Of a stretch of 64,000 bases of DNA, positions 20,588-30,239 are shown in pieces. This DNA comes from Isoetes taiwanensis (lineage: Eukaryota; Streptophyta; Lycopodiopsida; Isoetales; Isoetaceae). The position numbers and the translations under genes are program-made. Position 1 is the first letter of the stretch. The number at the start of each line of letters is the position of its first letter. The stretch covers positions 372,001 through 436,000 of the forward strand of contig JAJEKV010000104.1 in NCBI GenBank assembly GCA_021234155.1. The letters are read 5' to 3'. Under the pieces are notes generated by a model. The model did not search any database and was not told the DNA's origin. It saw only the letters and a program-made list of their open reading frames with translations.

Positions 20588-20938
20588 ATAACAACAACTA
20601 AACTACTAAATAGAAGTCACACCGACGTGTTCCATGCCGCCAACATTCCTCCACTACTAGAGACCATAAACCCCACGATTGTAAAATACACGAAGGGCAT
20701 TGTGTTTGCATTGCAACACTTTCCAAAATTCGCTCCACCTCTTTCTGTATTTAGACCATTGCAATAAATGGCATCCAAAATACTCAAAAATAAAAACAAG
20801 ACAAATAAGCTGCTCAAACTCCTTGAAATATACGATTTTTTATATAATACTATACCTAAATCATAGTCCTAACCATTGCGAAAATACCCTTCCCTGAAAC
20901 AAATTGTGGAAAGTTTATGGGCATATATAATAGGGGAT

Positions 20939-21645
20939 AATGGAAAAAACTATAAAATACCCATATGTTTTGACAAATTTCATGATATACCCTTGAGTTT
21001 TCATAAATTTTTGTGATGCCTTTGGTCAACGTATTTAGTATTTTGTATTATTGAAAATTGTTCAAATGCCCTTAAGATGTACCTTAATTACTCAAATGCC
21101 TTAAGATTCTGCACGATTCACCAAACACCCTTAATATGAGAGATGCTAGAGTTTTTATCCTGATAATCTGATTAGGGTTCTTTCCAAGTATGACCATCAA
21201 ATCCGAGAGCCATGATCAGAATATTAGATAGTCTTACTATACAGCTTTTGGAGGAGGTGGATTCGCATTCAGTTTTGCTTTGGCAAAAGCCCTTGAAAAG
21301 ATGCAAGATGAATGTATTCAGAGATATTCATATCTATATGGCAGTGAAGAGCGGATTCAAGCATGTGAGGCCGAATTACGTTTTTCACTGGGATTTCATG
21401 AGGTTAGAACATTTAAATCTTTGCTCTGTTTTATATCCAAGAATGAAAACTGCCGATGTCAAATCCTTGCCCCAAAAATACAGAAGGGCTTTATAACTAA
21501 TAGGTAAAATACATGGGCATTTGATGCTATCCAAAATTCTACAGAGTCAAATACGTTGACCAAGGGCATTACCAAAATTTATGAAAACTCAAGGGTATGT
21601 CGTGAAATTCGTCAAAACATAAGGGTATTTTGTAGTTTTTCCATT
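20939..21645. mobile_element. DNA-transposon-like element with about 108-bp terminal inverted repeats
   Basis: The left arm 20939-21046 and right arm 21532-21645 are inverted copies. AATGGAAAAAACT at the left end matches AGTTTTTCCATT at the right. ACCCTTGAGTTTTCATAAA and GGTCAACGTATTT are mirrored as TTTATGAAAACTCAAGGGT and AAATACGTTGACC. Arms of this length suggest a Mutator-like or other long-TIR element. A target-site duplication is not visible, so the class is open. No transposase is encoded; instead the interior holds an exon of a cellular gene (see 21245-21402). The right end lies about 110 bases before the PRCC start codon. Confidence 0.82.
21245..21402 (+). pseudogene. Captured exon of a DUF604 (fringe-like) glycosyltransferase
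   Basis: The frame reads AFGGGGFAFSFALAKALEKM, then CIQRYSYLYGSEERI, ACEAELRFSLGFHE. Plant DUF604 proteins (GT31-related, fringe-like, Golgi) contain the matching block, in which a Gly-rich turn and LAKAL precede a Tyr-x-x-LYGSDxR helix and end at GFHQ. The segment is bounded by ATACAG on the left and GAG|GTTAGA on the right, which look like retained splice sites. A few residues before GFH are missing relative to the family. It lies wholly inside the terminal-inverted-repeat element, so it is a gene fragment carried by a transposon and not a working gene. Confidence 0.82.
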
Positions 21646-21719
21646 GTATTTGCCCGTTCTAAGTATTTATTTTTATTTTATTTTAGAACTCACATATATT
21701 GTACAAATACAATGTATCA

Positions 21720-21731
21720 TGTATATAAGGA
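21720..21731 (+). promoter_or_regulatory. Possible TATA box of the PRCC gene
   Basis: GTATATAAGG lies 26-36 bases before the start codon at 21757. If it is the TATA box, the 5' leader would be very short; other AT-rich candidates exist upstream. The right arm of the transposon ends about 80 bases before it. Confidence 0.35.
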
Positions 21732-21756
21732 AAGGAAGCTTAGGGTTGCCTGATAG

Positions 21757-23625
21757 ATGGATTCTCTGCTCGCTAGCTATGGCTCCGATGATGAAGACGA
21801 AAAGCCGGTGCAAGCTCCTTCCTCCCTGCAGAACAAGTCGCCTGCATTTGTTGGAGAAGTACCTCCAAAGCGCTCCATCTTTAGTTCCCTGCCTCCTCCT
21901 ACAAAAGGTTCCGGCATCCAGCGGTTCAATGCAGAAATTGCTGTAGGTGACTCTGCTTCTCTGTTTCGGACTTTTCCACCACCACATAACCGGTTAGATT
22001 CTGAACCCTCTGCATCAAAGCGGGCAGGTAGATTGCCCTCTTCTGTTGACGAGCAGATTAAATTGTCCAATTCAGAACCAGTTTTAGCGTCCCAGGATCC
22101 CCCTCGTTCTTCTTTATTTGGAGCACTTCCTCCTCCCAAAAATTCTAGTTTTAACTTCGTTTCCAGTGTTCGGCATGAGGATCATGGAATTGAACGGGCC
22201 GGACCATCTGGGACTAAAGCGAGAGTGCCCAAAAAACGGATGGTGGAGTTCAAGCCTCCTGTGGATTTGTCTGTTCTTGATGATGATGAGGACGACAAAT
22301 TTGATTCTAAACGTCCCAAGGTCAAGAAAGACGTGGAGGTAAGAACTGTAGGTCTAGTATTGCCTGCTCCAAAACATACTCTTGGTACGGGCCACGTCCT
22401 AGGTGGTGGGGTACTGGGTTCTGGTGGGCGGCGTGCTGCAATGGAAATTGGTTCGGCTTCTCTTCTTGAACATCAACCATCTGTAGAAATCCAATCAACC
22501 TTCGTGCCTGATTATCACCAATCTTTGGAGGCTGGATCAGCCGCAGTTCCTAATTATCCACAAGAAAATGGTGACAATGGTCAAGATGCCAATATTTGTT
22601 CACATACCGGGGGAGAGTATCAGGATCCTTCACGATGGCAGTCTTATCAGCAGACAACTGAAGATGGGAATGCTGCAATGGGGGAAGGATGTGAGGCATA
22701 TGCAAATGGAGATGAAAGCAATTCTCAGTATCCAAACTGGCAGTATGATAACCCTGGTGTCGAGGGAACATCACAGGTTGCAGTTCCTGAACCCGAGGAA
22801 GATCCAATCTCTAAAATATTAAAAATGGAAAGGAGAAGAGGTAAAGCAGCAGAAGCCCCATCAATTGTGCAGGTCAAGCAGGATGATTTGAGGGCTAACA
22901 AAATTCGGGAAGATCAACTGCGGGTTACAGGGATTGCTTTTGGACCTGCCTATAAGGTAAGCAACTGTTTAGTTTAAATGATGTTTAGTACTCCATCTTT
23001 ATGCCATGGATGCATTTTGGCCCCAAATGTCAGTACACAATTAAAATAGGCCGCATCTGTTTTAGGAGATGCTAAAGGCAGCATATCTAGTATCAGTTAT
23101 TGTGTTTCAAGTAGTTTCCCATTTCCTTATCAGAACCGTATTAATAATTGGAAAACTGATGGAGCTATAGTACGAGATTAAGCACTTTTGATAAAGTTTC
23201 TTGTTTCCATCAAGAAGGCACTTCAGTAAAGGTCATCCCCATGTTACCCCCGCACCAAACACATATTCATATGTTTAACTGATTCTTTAATGCATCCAAC
23301 GTCTCGTGGAGTTATTGGTAAAATCTTTTTTGTGGTTTCTAATACATAGAATTTATTTCTCCCGGCCTTTTGTTTTGCCCTTAATTTATATTCAGATCGC
23401 ATGCAACAGAGTTCTGTGGATCTTGATTTTCATGACTCTAAATGTTGGTTGGTGCTCTTTCAGCCTGCTTCAACAGAGAAGGCAAAACCATCCAAACTGC
23501 ACAGAAGAAAACATCAGATAGGATCTCTTTACTTTGACATGAAATCGAGAGAAATGGAGCTGGCAGAGAGACGTTCTAAAGGTCTGCTAACTAAAGCACA
23601 GACACAGGCCAAGTATGGATGGTAA
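21757..23625 (+). CDS. PRCC: PRCC-family nuclear protein, two exons
   Basis: Exon 1 is 21757-22956 and exon 2 is 23464-23625, joined in phase 0 (AAG|GTAAGC and TTTCAG|CCT) to give 453 residues. The N-terminus MDSLLASYGSDDED, the Pro-rich repeats of the type SSLPPP/GALPPPK, and a VEFKPPVDLSVLDDDEDD block precede the conserved C-terminal domain. That domain contains DPISKILKMERRRGK, then HRRKHQIGSLYFDMKSREME and the family-typical end TQAKYGW. In animals PRCC is a nuclear protein tied to splicing factors and mitotic checkpoint control; the plant role is inferred to be splicing-related. The ORF is intact and both splice sites are canonical. A TIR transposon sits in its upstream region. Confidence 0.88.
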
Positions 23626-24360
23626 TGAACTGCATTGTACACTAGAAAACAATGGTATTTGTACCTTAATGAGAAAAATAAGGTATTCATGGAGCATGTT
23701 AAGCACGGGGTTAGTTTTCCGCTCGTGCCTGCAACATTTCATGTTTATAATTTTCAAAGATGGTCTAATGTCCAATTTCACGCAAGACTAAATTTGGGCA
23801 CATGGACATGCACAACCATCTGACTTAGCTCAAATACAAGATTTGCAACTATTTGAGAAAGCTCTAGACAGTAAGACGTTGTAGTCTTAGAATGTCTTAT
23901 TTAATCCTCAACATTGATTCTTTGGAGAACTAAGCCTCAGTAGTATTAGTTAAGAGTTGGTTTAAAAGGGTACTTTTTTAGTGAAATCAGGTTTGGCGAA
24001 CTGTGTAACTAACATCAATAATCTTCTTAGTTTCAGTTGTTCTAACCTTTTGGCTTCATATACGTTCTTGTTTATAAAGAATCCACCAACGTATTGTCAA
24101 CCATCTTGTTGAAGTTAAATCAATGAGAGAATGGCCACACTTCTACTGTACTTCAGCACATGAAAACTTCCATACTAACAAGGGCTTATAGCAGCGGAGG
24201 AGATTTGTCAAGTAGTTGATGTTTAGCAAAGGTTTATAAAACCGTTAAATGTACCCCGTTATTATCTTATCTCTTATCATCTATATATAAACGAGCTTGC
24301 CTTTTTTCTTTTCGAAAATAAAATATCAAATTTGCGTTGTCATCTGTCTGCAATTGAAGA
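23626..24360. other. Downstream flank of the PRCC gene
   Basis: This is probably the 3' untranslated region and intergenic sequence. I see no feature beyond short chance frames. Confidence 0.5.
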
Positions 24361-24523
24361 TGGAAGAGCTACCTGGCTTTTGTCAAAACTCCCATGTGCT
24401 CTCTGGCAAGATTTTCTGCAGATGTTTTGAAGCCCTTTTGCCAGATATTGTGGGACTGTTTACGTTCGGAGGCTGCTCTTGGTTCCTTTCTAGATCTGCA
24501 GAAGCTGCTAACATCTGAAGCTC
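24361..24523 (+). pseudogene. Exon-like relic, family not recognised
   Basis: One frame reads RFSADVLKPFCQILWDCLRS followed by a Leu-rich helix, and ends at GAAGCTCAG|GTAGG, a plausible 5' splice site. The other frames give equally protein-like pieces in parts of the stretch (RATWLLSKLPCALWQDF), so frameshifts are likely. It may be a decayed exon, but I cannot name the protein. Confidence 0.25.
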
Positions 24524-25068
24524 AGGTAGGAAAGCTTCTTCCTTGGCAGACATCCATAGGAGGTCGATAAAAGAATGCACTTTCTGTCAACTCGATTTGA
24601 AGGCAGGAACACGTAGAGAATCTCCCCAACTTCATTTTCTTCTACCCTTGCATTCTGTCCTTATTGATAGAGCAAAAGAAAAAACACTAAATCCTCTATA
24701 TTAAAGAACTGAGTCGCTTTTACCAGACTTGCCTTTTCTTTATCAGGTGAACTATGAGAATCTCGAGCCAAATCTTCTGAAACCACTGCTTTTGTGTTAA
24801 AATTTAAGGACTGAGGCACTTGAATTAAACAAGTTAAACACAAAAACAAGAACAAAAACAATGATAGACGAGACAGAAGAACACTTGAATTGACATCAAC
24901 TTCAACAGCATACAGATCTCTTATAGTCTCTTAGAGAGCATACTAGTCAATACGCATTGTAAATGCTGCCACTCAAATGTTGAACTTGGCTTTGCGTCAC
25001 AATGTTGGATAATGCATATGCAAAACATGGACACCTGTAATTTTTCCAACATACATGCTAAAAATGGG

Positions 25069-25400
25069 ATTTGTGATCAAAGAGGGCTCTCCATAAAAAC
25101 TCTACCATTAAAATGGCATTTTTCTATAAATTTGTCTAAATGTCAACTATCATGCAACCATGTTCTTTAAGGTTGTCTAAAACACATAGGGAACTTTTAA
25201 GGTCATTCTCAAATTTTGAATCCCATTTTGTAATGGAATTTGTGATCAAAGAGGGCTATCCATGAAAACTCTACCATTAAAATGGCATTTTTCCATAAAT
25301 TTATCCAAATGTCAGCTATCATCCAACCATGTTCTTTTAAGGCCGTCTAAAACATATAGGGCACTTTTGAGGTGAATCTCAAATTTTCTATCCCATTTTG
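25069..25400. repeat. Tandem duplication with 169-bp period
   Basis: ATTTGTGATCAAAGAGGGCT begins at 25069 and again at 25238, and the two units match over about 160 bases. The same tandem pair is present in copy C (about 34910 and 35076), so it predates the block duplication. Confidence 0.85.
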
Positions 25401-26134
25401 AGGGCACTTTGAACATCTCATGGTTTGAGATCCAGTTGGAGATGGTTTTCACCCCAATTCCAAGTTGACACAAACTCCCTTATAGTGCATTTAGGAAAGA
25501 GAAACATTTCATATAGAATAATTCATTTACTTTACACTTGTTATAACAATGGGCCATAAAGATCGCTAGGTCCATAGGACATCACTGCATTGTTTTGCCT
25601 AAATCCATAAGTGTCAAAGAGCATCAAGTATTGTTGTGCCATCCACAAGCTTTGAATGAATTCTAACTCCTTTTAAACATCAATAAAACCCTTCCCAAAC
25701 ACCACAACCACACCAAGTATAAATATTGCAGCAAGAAGAAAGAAGAACGTACATCACGAGGAAGAAGAAAACATGTTGTGCCTCTTTAATGAAGAACTTC
25801 ACATGCACAAAAGAATGTCATGCTCCCTTGTAGAACTTAACAATTGAAGAGTGCTACAACAAGGCCTGAATTAGATACGTTTATCCAAAAAACACAGATG
25901 TCCTCTCAATGTTTGAGGATCAGTCTGGTTACGTTATAACCTGTGCAATTATCATGCAATTGTTGGATTTATTTAGACCCAACTGTCTGTAGAATCCGCT
26001 AGGGAGAAATTGGACATAAACAGAGATGAATAGTTAAATGGATCATTCATGGTCTGAGAATGATCATTATGGGTTTGTTACAAAGACTGCGAATTTGCCA
26101 CAAAATGTATCCCTGCTCGCACGATGAACATATT

Positions 26135-26799
26135 CTAAACGAGGTGCACCCTATACTACCACAATCGTCGGATCCATCGATCCTACGGCCCAGATCGTAT
26201 GTTGGAGCGCCTGGCACCTCTCGTTTCGCTTATGGTCATTTATAATTGGGGGTGCCGATGATTTTAAAGTATGAAATACAAGTTTGCCTAAGGTTTTGAT
26301 GGAATATCGAGCTTTTACATGGCTTTGCCTAAAGTTGTAGAATATGAAATACGGGGGTTCGAAACTCTACCAAAATAACTAAGTTGTAGAATATGAAATA
26401 TGGGGGCTCAAACCTCTACCAAAATAACTCAATGTCCTAATAAGACTACTTTGACTAACATAATCAATGAGCTAACGTGATTATTTTTTATTTTAAATCT
26501 ATGTTTTTTGTTTTATAACAACCCACTCATTGTTTTTGGGATACGGTCTATACATGGCTTTGCCTAAGGTTTTAGAATATGGAATACGAGGGCTCGAACC
26601 TCTACCAAAATAATTCAATGTCCTAATAAGAAAACTTTGACAAACATAATTAATGAGCTAACATAATTATTTTTTATTTTAAATCTATCTTTTTTTAATA
26701 ACAGCACACTCAATTGTTTTTGGGATATGGTCTATGGTTTTAGGAATTGTTATTTTTACATCCATATCAAATCCCCTTGAAACCCCCTGTTATTGTGCT
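26135..26799. mobile_element. 665-bp insertion with internal tandem repeat
   Basis: It is absent from copies B and C, where the flanking sequence is continuous. Seven-base ACATATT copies flank it at 26128-26134 and 26800-26806, fitting a target-site duplication. Inside, a unit of about 240 bases is repeated (TACATGGCTTTGCCTAA, CTCTACCAAAATAA, TTTTTTATTTTAAATCTAT). GGTTCGAAACTC near 26356 resembles a pol III B box. I see no terminal inverted repeat or coding region, so the class is unknown. Confidence 0.75.
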
Positions 26800-27172
26800 A
26801 CATATTGATATGGCTAATTTGTGCACAACAAAAGCGACAACTTATTAACGTACAAGACACAGTATGAGGCTTCCCTGATTTCTCGAAGGTCTTCAACCGC
26901 CAACACAATAATGTAAGGCAAATTAATTGACATGATGTGATTCTGAGGTAATATATTAAAAAATACACATTAGTTAAAGATTTAATGCATTGCTGCTGTT
27001 AAGATCAGCTAGAGGGGACTACGTAAAAATACTTTAAAGAGAAATCTCGGTATATCAAGCATGTAACTTCAACTGACTTGTGTATACTGTGTTGACATTG
27101 CATGAACAAAATCCAAAGACCTATATGTTCTCATATTCAGATTCAATATGAGTAAAATTTTAAAAAGTTGTT

Positions 27173-27987
27173 TGGCAAAAGGTTGCTAGTACTTTGCCAT
27201 TGGCTGCTCCAGAGGCTATCGAAGGGTGCATGTGGGTTTTCCACCAGAGTGTTCATGAGCATAGGCTTGTGAAATCTATGTATAGGCTGCTTGTCAATGG
27301 TGATATCCTTCCGCCATCCAGTAAGTGGTCCCTTCAGCTCTCACCTCCTAGTTGGAGACGTATGTGGACTTGGGCTTGGGATAAACTACTCCATCCTAAG
27401 GTGGCTGTGCTTTGGTGGCAGATTCTTCACAGATGCCCTCGGGTGAATGTGCTTGTCCACAGATTTGATCCTAGAGTGTCAGCACTCTGCCCACTGTGCA
27501 AGCAAAGGGATGAGATCATTGAACATTGTTTCTTTTTATGTGATCATCTCCAGCCTGTTTGGTCTTGGCTGCTCTCTCTTTTTCATGTGACATTGACAAG
27601 TCAGCAAGTGCTTCTGGCTATTTATCCAGATACTTGGAATAAGGTGCGGAGTCAAGCATTTCATTTGGCGTCAGGATGGTTGCTGTGGTCTATCTGGAAG
27701 CGCAGAAGACTGTGTATCTTTCAGGGTTTGGATATTCCCCCTGCGGTAGTCCTCCAGGATGCACAAGCTAGAATCGCTAAGGCCTACCATTGTTCTTCGC
27801 TTGCTCCCCAAGCGACAGTTGATATTTGAGTCCTATTTGAGTGTGTTGTCTTATGCATAGGCTGGTGGTTCTATTCAGTGGATCATGATTATCCTCTGAA
27901 ATTTTATTCCTGCCTCTGCATTTGTATCTGGCTTTTGGCTTGGTGTTTCAATAAAGTTTGTCGTTCTTCAAAAAAAAAAAAAAAAAA
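27173..27987 (+). mobile_element. 5'-truncated LINE insertion with poly(A) and target-site duplication
   Basis: It carries the C-terminal end of an L1-like ORF2 (27194-27829) and AATAAA near 27950, and it ends in 18 A residues (27970-27987). The sequence AAAAAGTTGTT lies before it (27162-27172), and GTTGTT resumes after the A tail at 27988, giving a target duplication. Copies B and C show the empty site here. These are the hallmarks of target-primed reverse transcription. Confidence 0.9.
27194..27829 (+). pseudogene. LINE ORF2 C-terminal fragment (zf-RVT type)
   Basis: The 211-codon frame has WSLQLSPPSWRRMWTWAWDK, HPKVAVLWWQILHRCPRVNV and CPLCKQRDEIIEHCFFLCDH. This is the tryptophan-rich region and Cys-x2-Cys/His-x-Cys finger found at the end of plant L1-type ORF2. 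Endonuclease and RT domains are absent because of 5' truncation. The frame itself is uninterrupted, which suggests a fairly young insertion. Confidence 0.88.
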
Positions 27988-28210
27988 GTTGTTATAATTA
28001 TGCTCATACCAACAATGAGGCAAGCTAGACTTATCCAACCAGAACCTTAAAACTAGGATATTCAAGAAAATACAGAATGCGGATTGGAAATGTGCGTACC
28101 ATCTCAAATTCACTGCAAATGCCATTGACCCACCTTAGAACCTACTTCAACAAACATATGAGACATGTGAGGCAGCAATGGACGTTCTTAACCTAAGTCG
28201 GATGAATTCA

Positions 28211-30239
28211 ATGTGTTGGAATTATGCCAACACGTTGACCCATGGTGCAAGTTTGGCTGGTGCTTCTATAGTATGGGGCTGACATAAAGGAGGATAATTG
28301 AATAGCAGGGTTTCTTATGTTAGGAGCTTTGTCCACAACGGCGAGTTTTTAACTTTTTTCTTCTTCCTCTTCTATTAGGTGCATGGCAGTCCCAAGTGTG
28401 CTTACTCGCAAAGTTGTTATTTTTAAAAACATTCTAAGACCTGATAGCACATTCTACAATGTCTAGAACTTTCTATTGTTGGAGACACATTCTAGGGCAT
28501 TGTAGAATGTCGTATAAGGTCTGGACATTACACATCACAGTCTCCTTTATATGTGCTGCTATGGCATTTAGCATAATGCTTGTATAGCCCAATTATTTGT
28601 ATTGTTCTTATGATATATTGTGGATAAGTGGATATGCACAGTTGTACATCTTGTACTAATCTATTGTGTGGCAAATTAGATACAACATATCAACAACTTC
28701 AATATTGTAAACCATCCAACAAGTTTCTGGTTGGCATTTACTAAGCATTACATTTATTTTTTTGTTCAATCAATATAGCATCATAACCATTAGCAAGATG
28801 ATGTTCCATATTCAACTTATCAAGTAATTATAGATATCAAAGATCAACACTAGACAAATGGTTCACCTAACAAAAAATTTAGAATGTTTGTTCTAACATT
28901 TGCATCAGATGCTCATAATTGCAATTAAGATTCCCAAAGAACTTGCATACGATAAAAGACCGTTTCTTAACATTACAACAATGGATATGCTTGATCAGGT
29001 TGCACAGAACATAAGTCTCTTTTTCAATGAAGACACCCTAGCACTGTAAACTCAAGAAGTGAGTAGTGTACAACTTGCATTTACAACAAAATCAAAATTG
29101 ATTTGCATGAATCGGCTATTATCGTCCATTGAAACCTCGTCTCACCATAGGCCAAACAAATAAACCCCGCCCTGAAGGGTTTTTGAGGGAAAAATCCCTT
29201 AGCAATAATAAGCTTGGTGATGAACTGTAGTACGTTATAGTGATCCGGGACACAATTGAGCCCGCACACAATTGAGCCCGCATGAGTAATACCTCCTGAA
29301 CATAAGATGCTAGTGTAGGGATAAGATGTCAGTGTCCCTTCCCTACACTGGCATCATCACATATAGCAAGTGTAACCGACCTGACATATCGTGCCCGACC
29401 GATATTGTCCAAAAAGCTGAGGATGCACGGGATATTGTAACGTGAAAGCGCAGAACGTCTACTCTATAGTGTAGACTTGGAACATCATATTTCTTTATGT
29501 CATTTTGACATCCCTCAACTCAAGATTTGGCAAAACATCACCTAACATCTTTCGCAGATAAGCCAATTTTCCAATGGCTATCTTCATTGTAAAACTAGAG
29601 ATACATTTAAAGGGAATAAAACCATTGTCTAAATTATACTATAAACGCAGGCCTAGACATTTAAGCATAAAACATTGCCATATAAGAGACGTAGGTTTAT
29701 CTACATATGACATCGCTGCCAATACGTCCGTAATTTGCATACTGCATATTTTGATCCCACTCATACCCCTAAAGCCAAATGCATATTTTGATCCCACTCA
29801 TACCCCTAAAGCCAAATGCCCTGTTCAGATGCCTTGCTAGATGCTATGGTTTTATTGTATAACAAAATACCTTCCTTAAATCCACACATTCTTTAAAGAT
29901 GACATGCAGAATAGATACCTTCTTTAACTTGGCAAAGTCCCGATCGCTATTTTTGAGTCGGTCTTTGTGATGATTCATTCACACAGTTGCATGTAAATTC
30001 TTCGACCTTTGGAAGGGATCCACTTAACTAGCTCCAAGAGCTTTGATAATATCCTTTCCAACTGTCTCATGAAAACAAAGTCTATATTAGCACTTATGTT
30101 ACACAACCTCATAGTACATCACAATACATGCATGGTAATGCAATAAACCGACACAAAATTGGGCATAACTTGCAAAATCTTTGCAACCACACATCCAAAT
30201 TGGACCATAAATATCCATAGAATTAGAGACGGACCAATG
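28211..30239. other. Unduplicated spacer between copies A and B
   Basis: No gene is recognised. It contains a 17-base direct repeat (CACAATTGAGCCCGCA, near 29250-29283) and a 37-base tandem duplication starting at 29744 and 29781 (GCATATTTTGATCCCAC). Confidence 0.6.
29305..29530 (-). repeat. Inverted partner of the 13141-13421 repeat
   Basis: On the minus strand it shares TTGAGTTGAGGGRTGTCAAA, CGTTACAATATC and GGGCACGATA with the first copy and ends in the same hairpin sequence, here with a longer loop plus an extra partial hairpin copy. Confidence 0.7.

Larger units (their letters stand above)
24966..28210. repeat. Segmental duplication, copy A (truncated)
   Basis: This block matches copy C from about 34785 and copy B from about 30240 over long colinear stretches. 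Shared tracts include TAGAATAATTCATTTACTTT, GATATGGCTAATTTGTGCAC and ATGAGACATGTGAGGCAGCA. Copy A lacks the secreted-protein gene and ends near 28210. It is interrupted by a 665-bp insert (26135-26799) and a LINE (27173-27987) that the other copies lack. Confidence 0.88.

Noticed and set aside
20408-20767. Plus-strand frame across the nested inverted repeat
   Set aside because: It is created by the palindrome, whose two strands encode similar Leu-rich peptides, and shows no homology by eye.
20930-21655. Nine-base Mutator target-site duplication around the TIR element
   Set aside because: The nine bases on each side (ATAGGGGAT and GTATTTGCC) do not match, so no duplication can be claimed.
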